Shown: positions 23,636-36,936, counted from the first letter of the stretch. The stretch is DNA of 64,000 nt from Camellia lanceoleosa (GCA_025200525.1 CM045762.1:90896717-90960716); one strand, 5' to 3'. Made by a program: numbers and translations. The notes: generated by a model not told the origin, from the sequence alone.

Positions 23636-24260
23636 TATTGCCCTGCTTCATGGCATCCTCGATTTGCACTCCCATTTCATGGAGCTTGGTGACCGTAAAC
23701 AAAGGTAGGACAATCATCTTCTGCAATAACCTACCATGCAGACTGCGGACAACCATCATTACATGATCTTTCTCGGAAGGCCTCGTAGTCATCATCGAGG
23801 CTTTAGCTCTCCATCTTGTCACAAATTCAAAGAAATCCTCCTTCAACTCTTGGCGTGTTGCCTCAAGATCACAGGTTGTGACCTCGCCTAGATTTGCATG
23901 TTGTAAGAGCACTGAGCAATGAAGGCCTCGGCCATCTCTTTCCAATTCTGTTTAACGGAATCTTCTTACTTAGCATACAAAATGGCTACTATACCTGACA
24001 TGGTGCGACCAAAAAGAGACAACTTCTGTAGTCTAGTTAAGTCCATCAGCTGCAAAATATCTGAAAACAAACGCAGGTAAATCATTGGATCTCTAGAGCC
24101 ATCGAAACAATCAATGTGCAGCATTTTAAACCGATCTGGTAATGTAACCACAGAATTGGTGTACCCATCTTCTATGTGTAGGATGGAGTTAACCCTTTGC
24201 GCTCTTTTGAATAGTTTCTCTAGTTTATTGACCTTAAGCACAATTAGGTCAACCTCGAAC
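23636..24260 (-). pseudogene. Ty3 Ogre/Tat-type gag fragment
   Basis: The minus strand reads CFDGSRDPMIYLRLFSDILQ, then LQKLSLFGRTMSGIVAILYA, a stop, WKEMAEAFIAQCSYNMQI, another frame change, and TRQELKEDFFEFVTRWRAKA followed by TTRPSEKDHVMMVVRSLHGR and MGVQIEDAMKQG. This is the Retrotrans_gag core as found in Ogre-type Ty3 elements. Several stops mark it as dead. It lies downstream of the primer site at 25489-25507 and belongs with the LTR to its right. Confidence 0.85.
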
Positions 24261-25488
24261 TCAAATAAAGCATCAGTCTGATAAATCGGGGCTTTAGAGG
24301 CTTGTTCTGGGATTGGCTCTGTTGGATTACCCTGGTTTTCTTGAACATTGGCAGTGTGAGTAGTGGCTCCAAGTGCTGGGATAGCTGTGGTAGGTGCATG
24401 AAATGCAGAGGCCGCAGCCGGTTATGGTCACTATTGCTGTAGCCTAGTTATGACCTCGACCTGATGGGTTGTGACTTCAGCCTGAAGGGACACATCTTGC
24501 TGCAGTGTTTGAACTATCTGTTGCAACTAGAATATTAACTCCTCTATATTGGATAGGGGATACTGTGTCATTTGAATAAGTGACCGATCTTGAATTGGAC
24601 TAGAAGTAGACAACTGTTCTCGAATTAGACTGGACACAAGTGAATTAAGTGGCAATTGTTGTAAAAACCGGACTGGTGAATTCTGCCTAACCCTCCTCTA
24701 TCTTGTAACCGGTGAGAGCGAAGCAAACATGGGCTGTCCCCGAACAAGATCCCCAACTTTGCAAAGTCTTCCGACCCTAGTCCAGAGTGCTTAGGGGATA
24801 TTCGAACCTTCTGAAGTTATGGTTTAAACTACCTAGCAAAAAGAAATAAAGCAAAAGAGCAGGAATCAGAAACCGCACAGCACCTTCAGCTAAGATATTT
24901 TCAACACAAACATGATCAAAGCTGTAAGTCTACACTCCACATTGAATTTTGCTCCGAAACAAATACCAACTGTGCAACTGATATGCACATTCCTGTACAG
25001 TTTCACTGTAAAGCACATACCAGTTAAAAGTGAGCCAAAACACTCCTATGATGGGGTAGGGTTACCCTATCCTAGTTTCGTCGAGAACTAGGGTTCACTA
25101 TTTCAAACACACAGTTTCATACAATCCTACATTCGGGTGAGCATCCTATCCTAGTTTGGAATAGTCTCTATGGCTTCATTTTATGCAACTAGACCAAATG
25201 GTCAAATGGGTACCTCAACAAGACTATCTAATATCACACCTAACACTGAGAAGTGAAAAGAGGATCAAACATACAGCGGTAGTCCAGATCCAAGGGTTAT
25301 GTCCCCAACATGGAAGAGCCTATAACCGATCAGCCTTTTGGAAAGCTTTTGGGCAAGCCTCTAGCAAATCGTCCAGGAATAGCAGTCGGCAAACACAATG
25401 ACTTAAGCGCACCAATGCAAATGCAATGCAAAAAACATATAAGTGTAAATAAAATTTCATATCATGAAATTTGAATCAAGTTCTCTAA
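24261..25488 (-). other. Leader between primer site and gag of the Ogre-type element
   Basis: About 1.2 kb lie between the primer site and the gag core. In Ogre elements this place can hold an extra ORF1 and spliced sequences. Here every frame is broken and I recognise no domain, so it is recorded as decayed leader only. Confidence 0.5.
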
Positions 25489-25507
25489 ATCTCCAGTAGA
25501 GTCGCCA
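25489..25507 (-). promoter_or_regulatory. Primer-binding site, tRNA-Arg type
   Basis: The minus strand reads TGGCGACTCTACTGGAGAT. Plant tRNA-Arg(ACG) ends so that the matching primer site is TGGCGACTCCGCTGGGGAT; the three differences are all C-to-T or G-to-A, as expected from methylation decay. A tRNA-Arg primer is usual in Ogre elements, which supports the assignment of the adjoining gag and LTR. Confidence 0.8.
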
Positions 25508-25838
25508 GAAACTATAGCTCAACTTTTCGTACTCCTTTTAGAAGACGACAAGCCCTATAGTTCGGACTCCCATGGTTTTGAATCTGATTCCACAAGTGCA
25601 ATATGAAATAGACAAAAAAAAAAAACACAAAAGAGTTCAAATCTAGTGAATCTTTTGAAAAATTGATTTTGGATCAAAATGTCAAAAATAGACAGTTTTT
25701 CCAGATACAGAGTCACTACCTAAATATTTTTAAAAAATTTAAGAAACCCGAGACTCATATCAAAGGCCACGTGTCCATTATGATTGTCTCGGCTCGGGAA
25801 CTTAGGTACGAGAGGGGAAGGTCATAAATTGAGCACCC

Positions 25839-28800
25839 TGTAGACACCCCATTTTGACAAACATTAAGACTCAGACGTCATCGATTGAGCGCTCGGTGAT
25901 GATGCATGCTGTGCTTACCCTGAGATTTCGGAGTTCTCGGCTGAGAGCCTTGCCTCCGGGCCTCAGAACTTTTTGTGCTTTGACTCGGTTTGCGGTCCAG
26001 GTCCAGTTTTCTCTTCTCGAAGGGAGGGAGAGGTCTTGTAGACCATCTCTCAGTGGTCATAGACTACTTTTCGTGGTCGTAGGCCACTGTTCCCGTTTGG
26101 AGACTAGTTTTTGATTTTCGGGGCTGTCGGCCGCGCGCCTCCGCTTCGGACTGCTTAACATTCTCCGTTTGCCTTGGTTTTTGGAGCACACCTTGTTTCC
26201 TCTGTCTAGAGGGACACTGTCACCCGGGAGACCACCTTTGTGGTCGCACGCCATTTTCGATGCTTAACAACCTATTTTCGGGGCACCCGGCTGCGCGTTT
26301 TGACCCCCGAACCCTCCTTTTGCATCCATCTTGGTTCTTTTTTGGCATGGATCTTGTTTTCATTGTTTGGGAGGTGGTACAAGGGTGGGAGACCACCTTT
26401 TCTCCTTGGAGACCACTTTTCTCCCGTCGGCCAGTTTTCTTGTCGGGAAGCTGGTCTCATTGGTCTTTGAGCCAAATTTACTAGTCTCTCATACCACCAC
26501 TATCTTGCTTTCAGTTAGAAAACCCTCAAATGGGCTGGCAGACCACCTTGTTTTGTGAGAGACCACTTGCCCTGGTCGGCCGACCCGGGAAAAGTGGTCG
26601 GCCGACCCCCTCTTCTGGTCGGCCGACCCGGGAAAGTGGTCGGCCGACCCCCTCTTCTGGTCGGCCTGCTCCCTCCAGTTTTGTCTCTGTGAGTTGTTGC
26701 CAGCTGTGCCAGCTGGAAGGCACAGACTGTATCCTCCATACACGTGTATGGAGGATCTTGAGCCTTGTTTAACTTCTCCAAGAAGCTTGAACCCTTGCCT
26801 TTCTCTATAAGAGAGGCCCTCCCCCTCTTTTAACTTGGTTCATATTTTTGCTAAAGCATATATACATATCTCTCTATATCTCTACATTTTAGGCTTAGAA
26901 AGTGTATTATTCTTGACCCTTTTGCCTCACACCTCATAGCCTAACACCTCCACCATTGTTACTGAGTTCTTGGAGGGTCTTGAGAGGTCTCAAAGGTTGA
27001 GTTTTTGGGTCCAGAGGCTGCTGGTTTTGCTGAGCTACAAGGGTAACTCCTTTTCCCTCTTTTTAAGCTCTATCTTGATCATTCTATTAGCCATACTTGC
27101 ATGCATATTTAAGCTTTGTTGTCAATTGAAAAAAGTCTTGTTTTAAGGTCCTTGTGATGTTTGTTTCAGACTATTTTGGTGTTAAAGGTCATTCACCCTC
27201 TTGCATGCTTGTTTTGGCCTTGTTTTGTGCCATGCTATAAGGCCTTTGATTTAATCTTTGCTTGGCCTTTTGGCCACTGAAATCCATCGAATTTTCAGTG
27301 TTTAGAATGTGGTTTTGAGGGCCTAAATCAGAGAGGGGTGACCCTCTCTCTTCTTGTCTTGTTTACTAGCATATTTGGCCTTCCAAAGGGGCCTTCATTT
27401 TCACACCTCCAAGCGTTGTTTCAGGCCCTTTTCAGTGACTTTTAGGGCCTTCCTAGGCTCTGTCCAGAGTTGGTTTTGTCATCTTGGGTGTGCCTTTTGC
27501 ATGTGTAGAATAACCCCTCTTATAGCCTATCAAAGGAGCATGTCATTCTTGCACGCATTGATCATGTTTCGGTGGGTTTTTGGGCTTTACTTGGCATGTC
27601 ATGTCTCTAAATTTTGCTGGTTTAGTGGCCTCTTGAATGCGTCACATGCTTGTAGTGTAAACCATACTCACTAGCTTACATTGCATGTGGTTTTGGCCCT
27701 TGATTCTAGCACATTTTGGCCATGCTCTAAACTAATTTTGTTCATATTTTGGGCTGCCTCAGCTCTGTTTTTAGGCCTCTTGGTTGAATGATGCTTGCCA
27801 TGCATGGTTGTAGTGTAATACCCTTGCCTAGCCTTGAGTTTTGAACCCCCTTGCATGCTTAACTTGAGGTGTTTCTATGTTTTAGCATCATTGAGCATGA
27901 TATTTTAGAGCGTATAAGGTTGCCATATTCCCATGTTTATCACTCTTTAAATGCGTTTGAGAGTTGTGCTTGTATGCCTCATTTATGGACCATTGCATGA
28001 GCTCCATTTTTGTGCATTGAAAGCCATCATTTTAGTCCATCTTGCTACTATTTTGGGCCTGCATAGGGTCTTTTTGGGGCTGGTTTCGTCATTGGAGCAT
28101 CGCGTTGCATGCCTATGCACTTCACTAGTTTCAATGCTTAAGCCATTCAACATGCGTTGTGTGAGTTGTTTGCATGATTCGAAGCCATTTTATATGTCAT
28201 TTCATAGCTGGAACATGTGTCATAGTATGTCATATTTCATCCTTTCAATGCATGTCAAGGTTGTGTTTTTGTGCCTTAGGCTTGGAGCCATTGCATTGGA
28301 CATGTTAGCATGAGTTTTTGGAGTCTTGTTTTCATCATGTTTGGCCACTGATTTGGGTGTGGCTGAGGTCCATCCATCTTGGTTTAAGTCCATCTTGCAT
28401 TGTGTATGCCATATAGTGCATGTTATCGCATGTTCAATTATTGCATTGCATATGCCTCATTCATAACATTGCGTATGTTAGTGCATTGTGTATGCATGCC
28501 ATATAATCTACGTGCATTGAGTATGCCCTTGATTAGTTCATAGCATTGCATATGCTAATTGCATGCTTGCATGTCATCCTTTGCATGTTTGCATCACTTA
28601 GTTCCATAGCATTTAAGTTGCATTAGCATTGTGCATGCCTTTGTTTATTGTATTGTGTTCGGAATAGGAGTTAGTCCGAACATGGGAAACAAGGGACGTT
28701 TTGTACTCAAAGTGACGAAACGTGCCTCGATTCCCCGTCGCCGACACTCTTGACCATCCATGATAGAGTTGTTGGTTTTAGTTGCTTATATGTGCATTCA

Positions 28801-30562
28801 TGTCCCATTGAGTTATGCAATTCGACTTCTTGGCCATCATGCATCGGGATGCGTGATTGGCGGCCCGAGGATCAAGAACTATACTCCCTAGAGCTCATGC
28901 AATGATGGGGAGAGTGGTCGTGCACACATGTGTTGCAAATACCTTGCTTTCTCTCTCTCTTGCCTTTGTTGCAGAAAACCAAAAACCAGAGGCAGGAACT
29001 GGTCGGTTGACCAGCTTTTCTGGCAGGCCGAGCACCCTGCTAGTTTTTCTCACAAAAACTAGTCGGTTGGTGGTCTCCAAGGTCCATGGCTAGTCGGTGG
29101 CCCTCCCACAGATTTCTAGGGTGGAGTTTCAGCCTTCTGGAGCTTCTTGCAGTATTCTAAGATCAATTGCAAACAAAGGCAAGTCAGGGCGTCGCGAGGG
29201 ATTTCCGAACAAGGAAACTCGAGCATGCATGCATCCTTTATCATTCGAGGTAGAGCTGAGGCAGTCCACATTCATGTAGTTTGCATGCTAGTTTAATTGC
29301 TTACTTACTTAGTTTGTTAATTAATTCGAGTTGTGTAATAATTAGCTGTAATTTGTTAATTAGCTAGTGTTGTGTAATAATTAGTTAATTTGGTTTGTAT
29401 TATTTATTCGGACCCTCCGAAAGAGGGCCAATTTTGTAATAAGTGTGCGTGAGTGTGTGTATGTCTTCTAACCCCACGTCTTTCTCCCTTTTATTTACTA
29501 GCTTATGATGGTTAGTTTAGGGCATGTTTCAATTAGCATTCTTATGCTCGCATGTTTGCATTCATTCATCTGTCTTGCACGCACCGGGCTCGGCGCATCA
29601 TACTAACTGCATTGTATTTCAATTCCAAGTTGAATACATGTATCAATTGTTGCATTTCACATGCCAGTTTAGAATAGCTGAGCCTATCTTAGTTGCATTT
29701 TTGCCTGTGTTGCATTAGCCATCTTAACATGAACTAGGATCATGCATTGATTACTAACTAGTTTCTGTTTTGGCTTGGAATACTCGGTAAACTTTTATGC
29801 TTTAGCATCTTGCATGTGTGTGAGTGTTACCATGATAGCATGTTTACCATGAGGCTATATGCTTATGTTATATAACTGCCTGAATGCTTATGGGTGAAGG
29901 TTGGATTACTTGAATTAGAACCATTCATTGATTGCGAGTTTTAAGCCCACTTGAGAGTGGCAAATCACTATGTTTTCTAAGTCCATCTGAGGGTGGCAAA
30001 TCCACATTTTAGCCTTCCTGCGGGTAGCACCTTCAAACAATTTTCAAACAAACATGAGATGTTTTGTTCTAATTTAGGCGATCTAGTCTATACTTGTATG
30101 CTGTGCACATCACGTAATAAATTCTAGGCTAATAACCGGAATAAGAACACATGTGTTTTCAAAAACAAAATATCATGTTTAGTAGTGGCCGATCTTTGAT
30201 CGGGTGAGCGGGGGTGCTCATTGCATGACCTTCTCTAATCATACCCAAGTTCCCGAGCCGAGGCAACTTTGGTGATGACGGACACGTGGCCTTAGGCACG
30301 AGTCAGGGTTTCCTAAATTTTCCAAAATAAAACATTTAGGTGGCGACTCTGTATCTGGCAAAGCAGTCCATGTTTGGCACTTCTTTCTTAAAAATCTGTT
30401 TTCAAAACGATTTGTCGGATTTGGACTCTTTGGTGATTTATCAGTCTTGCATTGCACTTTGCAAGATCAGATTAAGAACTGTGACATTTGAGTTCGCTAC
30501 TATAGTAAGCCCATATGAACAAAACAGGGGGGATTCCCCCTGGGACGTTCGGGACGTCTACA
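25839..30562 (+). mobile_element. Ogre-type solo LTR, 4.7 kb, inserted in an older LTR of its family
   Basis: It begins TGTAGACACCCCATTTTGAC and ends GGGACGTCTACA. It is flanked by a perfect CACCC duplication (25834-25838 and 30563-30567). Removing it rejoins GAGCACCC to CACTCGCCCAATCAAAGATC, exactly as in the related LTR near 6896 (GAGCACCGCCGCTCGCCCG). No coding domain is present. A TCTCTATAAGAG box lies at 26802-26813. The last 400 bases hold TGGCGACTCTG at 30341, also present in the sister copies. Confidence 0.92.
26574..26668. repeat. Repeated palindrome GGTCGGCCGACC in the LTR
   Basis: Four copies of the 12-bp perfect palindrome GGTCGGCCGACC occur within about 90 bases, alternating with CGGGAAAGT and CCCTCTTCT spacers. 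They lie about 130 bases upstream of the probable TATA box, so they are candidate promoter elements of the LTR; this role is inferred from position only. Confidence 0.6.
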
Positions 30563-31869
30563 CACCCCCACTCGCCCAATCAAAGATCTGTCTCTACTAA
30601 TCATGATATGATTCTTATTTATATTACATGCTCTTGTTCCTATTATTTAGCCTAACTTACTATGTGTTGGACACAAGTATAGACTAATTTGTAAAAATTG
30701 GAACATTTGATTTCCTATTTGTTTTTTGAAAAAGAGTTTGTGAATGCGCCACTTGAAAGAGTGGGCTCAAATGTACATTAATCAAACTATTCTGTCACGC
30801 CCCAAATTTTAATTACTTGAAAACATTACCAAGAGCTTGAAATTTAGGTCCATTTTTTATTATTATTAAAAATAACTATTACCCTTGAGTAATAGAAACA
30901 TAATAGTACACGGTCTCTCCCTCATGATGAGTACAACAACAATAATAATACATTCCCACTTCCACTGTGGAGCTACAAATAAATGAATACAAACATCATT
31001 GTACAATGAGATTACACATAAGAGATACATGAACTTCCTAATCAATCCGAAATCTCTTCCTGTAAAAAAAATGGAACAACAAGGGATGAGCACAATTGCT
31101 CAGTAGGAATCTCACAGTTCTAAAGCAATAACCATCCTATAGATAAAAATGATCATGCATGCAAGGTGATACCATATAGTAATGTTTTGTAATTTCAAAA
31201 TATCATACGTAAAGTACCTTTTTCTCAAATTTTATTTAAACATTCAAGGAAAACCTTTAACTATCAAAAACCATCCCTTTTATCAGAAAACCAAAAATCC
31301 TTTTTGGAAACAAAAATGTTTAAGGAACCACATCATTTTATATTTATTAACCCATTCCAAAATATTTCTTATTAAATTTCCATCTTAACATTCCTTCTTT
31401 TTATTCTCATTCTCTCTTTTTACTAGTTACATTTATTATAACTCCAAACCTCACATTCATGTTCCCTTAATACTCTAAACAACCCTTATACACTCTATTC
31501 CCACTTTTTAATTCTTTATTTCTATGACTCTTTAATGTAGAAATCCAAGAACATTTACATCACATTCATATTTGCATTGTCAGTTATAACTCAATGCATC
31601 ACAAGGATAATAAACCCTTTTTAATTCAATTTCTCAATTAATTACAAAGTAAAACTCTTAATCTTTCCTTACAGATACAAACAACCCGGTGAGTTCTTTA
31701 TCACCAATCCCTATCCAATTACTATGTCATTATCCATTCTTTTCAAATAATTTCCATAAGCATTTCCATTCCATACCAATTTACACATCAAATGGTAATT
31801 TCACAAGTTCACCACAAGTCACATATATCATCACCGACCTCAACACACGTCACAACACATTCCACCTTT

Positions 31870-32400
31870 TGCCGACTTGATACGGCGGGATAGCGGGCAC
31901 CCATTTCATAGCACATTCCACCTTTTGCTGGCTATTATACGACGGGAAGTGAACTTCCAAAAATCATTTTCTCAAAAACCATATCTTTTTCCGAAAACCA
32001 TTTTCAACCTTTTTAAAAACCATACCCCACATTTTCTGGTTATTATACGGTAGGACATGGGCACCCAAAACATTTTCGAAAATCATCTGTTTTTTCACTT
32101 TTGCCAGCTATAATATGGCAGGACTATGTGGACACCCAAAAACATTTTTCTACTTTCACCGGCTATAATACGGTAGGACTGTGTGGACACCCAAAAACAT
32201 TTTTCTCACATTCGTCCAGCGATAAGCCTAGACAAGGCAATTGGGCACCTTGAATTCAAACCACCCCTACATTTACCGACTATTATACGGACGGTTATGG
32301 GCACCGAAAAATCATTTTTCAATTTTTAAAATAATCCCCCACATTTACTGGTTATGATACGGACGGTCGTGGGCACTGAAAAACTATTTTTCAACTCCCC
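31870..32400. repeat. Degenerate tandem repeat with TATAATACGG core
   Basis: Seven or eight related units of 55 to 75 bases each carry GCTATAATACGGTAGGAC or a variant followed by GTGGACACCCAAAAACATTT. The spacing is irregular. No reading frame crosses it. It is internal to the 3.2-kb element. Confidence 0.75.
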
Positions 32401-32660
32401 ACTCGGGTACCAACACAACACAACCCAACACAACTCAACACAAACTAAACACAACACAACTCACCATGATTCAGTATAATTCAACGTAGTCAACTCACTT
32501 CAACATACTCAACACAATTCTACATAACTTAATACAATTCAGAATAATCAACACAATTTAACATAGTCAACTCACTTCAACATAATCAACACAATTTTAC
32601 ATAACTCAACACAATTCAACATAATCAACACAATTCAACATAATTCAAGGTGAACTCTTA
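32400..32660. repeat. Low-complexity CAACACAATT repeat
   Basis: A run of variants of CAACACAATTCAACATAATC without guanine-rich interruption covers about 260 bases. It shows strong strand asymmetry (almost no G on the plus strand). Confidence 0.8.
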
Positions 32661-35600
32661 AACTTTCATTTTATCATTTCACCCCAAGGCTCATGTCATC
32701 CATATCATTAATAAATCATTTTCCCTAATCTTCATTTCATATTATAGCATGATTTACAATGTCCATAATAAGGGTTCATTTGCTAATTTTTAACATGATT
32801 TTCAAACACTTCCAAAATTCAATTAAAGTTGTATATATATATATATATAGCTCAATACCTCAATTTTATGATTCTACTTTCAATTTGGGCAAAATCATTA
32901 ATTATCATCATGAATCAACTTAGGATTTTTAAGAGAAATTAAACCTTTTCACAAAACACATTTTGTTCCAACCCTTCTATTACTTTTACACCCAAACTCA
33001 TGACCCAAGATCATAACCCAACAAATAAACCTAACTCTCTTCAAACCCTAACCCCCAACCTTGTGATTTATCACAATATGCATGAAAATATAAAATTTTG
33101 TATTTGTATAAAGAAAATATTACAAATCTATCCATAAATGAGGGTATTGAAAAAGAACTAAAAACCCCTACCTCTTGAAGGCAAGAGATAACTACCAAAA
33201 AATTAAAGGCGACAAAACCACGAACCATTTGGACCAAAAGGATGCCCTTGACAAGATCTACACTTTTTCTCAAGGGACCATGGTGAAAAGATCACTCTAG
33301 GTGAGTAGATCTAGAGATTTTAGTGCTAAAAGCTTGAGTTTTTAGAAAGAGAGTAGAAACTCACGGTTTGAGAGAGAGGAAAGAGAAGAAAAGTGAAATG
33401 AAAATATGTTTTGAGCCTATTTATAGTAGCAAGGTAATAATAGAATAATAGCCCCAAAGTCAAATGAAAAGAATAAGTCAAAACCCCCCCTAAAAGTAGG
33501 GCCCAAACCAACCCAAAAATTTGAAGAAAAAAAAAAACACGCAAGGGTTGACCCTCCTTGGCAGGAGGGTCGACCCTTTATGTAGAAAAGGCAATCTGGT
33601 GCAAGCAAGGGGGTCGACCCTTTGACAGGAGGGGGTCAACTCTATTTTCTAGCAACTAACACAGAAATTCTGCAACATAAGAGGGTCGACCCTCTCCTGG
33701 ACTGGTGTCTGCCCTATTTTCTAGCAACACCTCCAGAAACTTCACCAACAGGTAAGGGCCGACCCTTAGGAAGGCTGGTGTGTACCCTATTTTCTAGCGA
33801 CACCTCCAGAAACATGACAACATGCAAGGGTCGACCCTTAGAAAGGCTAGTGTCGACCCCAAGGCAAAATTTCTAAGTTTCCAAGGAACTTTTACCAAGA
33901 ACAGACGCGAACGAACAAACCCAACAAGTTTAAATCGGATTGTACTCCTTCAAAACCAATAGACAACAACTTCAAAGACTGCCAAGATAAAAATAAGAAT
34001 TAAACACACTCTCCAAAGGATTAAAGGATGAGGGCGTTACATATCCTAATTCAAGCAACTAGCCTTCATCCATAGGCATTCAATCAGTTTATCACTTAAG
34101 TACTTAGCCTCATGGTAATCATGCTTAACATGGCAATACTAACATACAATGCAATACGCTAAAGCAATAAAAGCTCACCTAGTACTCTAAGGCAAGCCAA
34201 AAAAGATAAAAGAGTTACGAAAAAATGCATGATCCTAACTATGCAATGTGACTAATGCGACACAAACAATATGAAATTACTAGGCTCGGCTACTAATATA
34301 GCATATAAATCAATTTGATAGCATGCAACAAAGCATGTATTCAAAAAAAGTGTAAACAATAGCAATGCTAGTTAGAATGACACACTGAGCCCAATGTATG
34401 CAAAACAATGGATGCAAGGCATGAGAAATGCTAAACGAAATATGATGCTCTAAATTAACCATCATAAGCAAGTAAATAAAATGGAGAAACACAAGGGGTT
34501 AGAAGACATACACATTATTACAATTGTGCCCTTGTGCAAGAGGGTCCGAATATACTAACAAGCTAACTAATTACAACTACAAACCAAATTAAATAAATTA
34601 ACTATACTAGCTAATTATTACAAATTGGAATTAAACTAATTAATTACACTAACTAATTAATTACAAATTATAATTAGCTAATTAATTACAACATGAATAT
34701 AACCAAAAGTAGGCTAAGTAATTAACTGCTCTAACTAATCAGCTCTGGGAAGTGAGGAATGCTTATGCATGCGTGTAGATTTTCACCCAAAAAGCCCACT
34801 ATTCTGTTGCTAGAATGCCTCTGTTGCACAATTAGAAAAATTGTACTGTTTTTCACCTCAACCTCTGCTTTGTTCTATGCTAAAAAGGTACTGCTTGGTT
34901 TGACAAAAGTGGCTGGTAGGCCAGAAGTGGTGGCCGGCCGGCCACTAAAAGTAGCCTGCCATTCAAAAAAAGTGGCCTGCTGGCCAGTAAAAGTGGCCTC
35001 CCGACCACTAATACTTTGTTCCTCTTGCTGCAACAGAAAGCATACAAAACAGAAACAGAGTATTCTCAGGGGGTATTTATCCACCCTACCTCTCCTTATT
35101 ATCAAATAGCTCAAAGAAGGGGTAGGCTTAATTCGCAAGCCATCAATCGACGTAATTTCATTGTGTGATGACTTATGAACTGTTAGAACACTCATGTTGA
35201 GTATGTGGATTGCTAAATTATTGAATTAATTGTTGTTAGAACACCTGTTTTAATTATTTTTATTTCATTAACTATATTTATCTATTGTACTAGTCATAAT
35301 TTTTATTAGAGTATTATTATTTTTATTTATAAAATTCTAATTTAGCCCCCCTCTTAGGTTGTTTTTTGGGTGACATGAACCAAGGGACACAATTTCAATA
35401 AATGGTAAGAAAAGACCAACAAAACCTCTTCCCTATCATGGATTGATCAAGGGAAGTGGTTGACCTTGGAAACTTGAACCATTTCATCACTAGCAAGTAT
35501 GAAATGACTCAAGTTTCCATGTGTTCAATTAACGTCCAATTGAACACTAAATTGCTTTATTATCTTGCATCACTTTTAATCCCAATTTTATTACTTCATT

Positions 35601-36936
35601 TTCACTACCATCAATTCCTTAGTTCATTAAGTCCAATAATGAGCTCTAAGTCCTCTAATGGAAAGAAGCATCAAATAAAGAGTTGTTTTAGGCATGAGAG
35701 AGACACTATGCCGTTAGTAATGAACCCCCAAAGGGATTAAACCATCAAGCATAATACCTCGATCTCAAGCTTAAACAAGCAATTGGTTTGAAACAACTTT
35801 CAAAACAAATAAAAAGCCAAGAAAAGAGAAAGGTTGCAGAGGTGATTAGAGATGAACACAAGTATGGAAAGTAAGAAATAAACATTATCAACTCAAATAG
35901 GTTGGTGGCTAAGGCCTAAACCACCAAATCTATGATGACTATGACACTACAAGCCCACAATACAAAGCATGAATGAAACAAACACATAAAAAAAAAAATC
36001 CTAAAATATGCTAAAATGGTGTTGGAATTGAAGTCAAAAGAGCTAAAAGAGCAAGCTACAACATGAAGCGAGTTAAGCTAGTAAACAAGCACAAGGAAGG
36101 AGGCTACCCCCTCCATTTTTGGGACTTCAAAACATGATTTTAGCCTGTAAAAACCTCTGAGATTCAGTAGTAAAAAGCTCAAAAAAAGATAATAGAAAGA
36201 TGGGAAACACAAGGGCAAAGGCTTAAGAAGTTAGGTACAAAGAAGGGTGATCCACCCATCCACCCTTAATGCCACCACAAGTTTCAGCCCAAAAATTCAG
36301 AGTAAAAACAGTCCAAAAACAGTAGGAAATATGGAAAATAAAGAAAGGAAACAAGCTAAGAATTATACCTCTTGAAGAGGGATATCCCTTTTGAATTACA
36401 AACCAACACTTAAACACCCTCAAGAGCTAAAGGCAAGCTCAAAAACACCTCAGCACAAATACCACAAGGTTTGGTTTAGAGTGTATAGGTAAAGAGTGGA
36501 GAACTTGCAAGAGAGAGAGAATTGTAGAAAGAGAGAAATTTTTTTTTGGCTCCAAAATTTCTAACCTTTTAAAATGTGAGAGGAGGTCTTCCATTTATAG
36601 AAAAACATGGGACCAGCTCAGAAATATTTATACAGACACGTATGGACTGGTGCATGTATCTGTGGAAATAGCTGGCACAGCTGGCAAAAATATCTGAAAA
36701 AACACACAAGTGGCCAGTAGTCCACACTAGTGGGTCTGCAGGTCCTAGGATGTTTAGGCTTCAAAAACTATTGTTTTGGTTCAAAAACAAGACACAAGGT
36801 GTGTAGGGTTTAAGGCTCAAAACTGAGACATTCTGCTGAGGACTTCGAGCATTTGACAAGCATATACAAATTCATCATTGGGTGCACTATTGGTGGTGCC
36901 CAGGTCGTAAGGGCGGTCAAAAATGGGGTGTCTACA

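Larger units (their letters stand above)
30793..34041. mobile_element. Probable solo LTR or large non-coding element, 3.2 kb
   Basis: It starts TGTCACGCCCCAAATTTT and ends GAGGGCGTTACA, with TATTC (30788-30792) and TATCC (34042-34046) outside. The flanks rejoin to match the related LTR near 7185. The terminal TG...CA, the short inverted GGGCG and the 5-bp duplication fit a solo LTR. The inside holds no gag or pol. It contains a degenerate repeat around ATTATACGG with GGGCACCC (31870-32400), an AACACAATTCAACATA repeat (32400-32660), a TA microsatellite (32831-32849) and several GGGTCGACCC palindromes (33550-33860). Confidence 0.7.
25508..36936 (-). mobile_element. Degenerate Ogre-type LTR with two nested elements
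   Basis: On the minus strand this LTR begins at 36936 with TGTAGACACCCCATTTTTGA and ends next to the primer site near 25508-25550 (the exact 3' end is unclear). It is split by elements at 25839-30562 and 30793-34041; removing them leaves about 3.4 kb. Segments 25690-25838, 30568-30792, 34047-34560 and 36880-36936 align with the LTR at 6600-10908. Parts between 35050 and 36400 are too divergent to align by eye and may hold a further insertion. Confidence 0.7.

Noticed and set aside
34759..35109. 116-codon frame with VAGRP/VACW repeats
   Set aside because: It lies within degenerate LTR sequence and reflects a GTGGCCGGCC-type repeat; the sister LTRs do not keep the frame.
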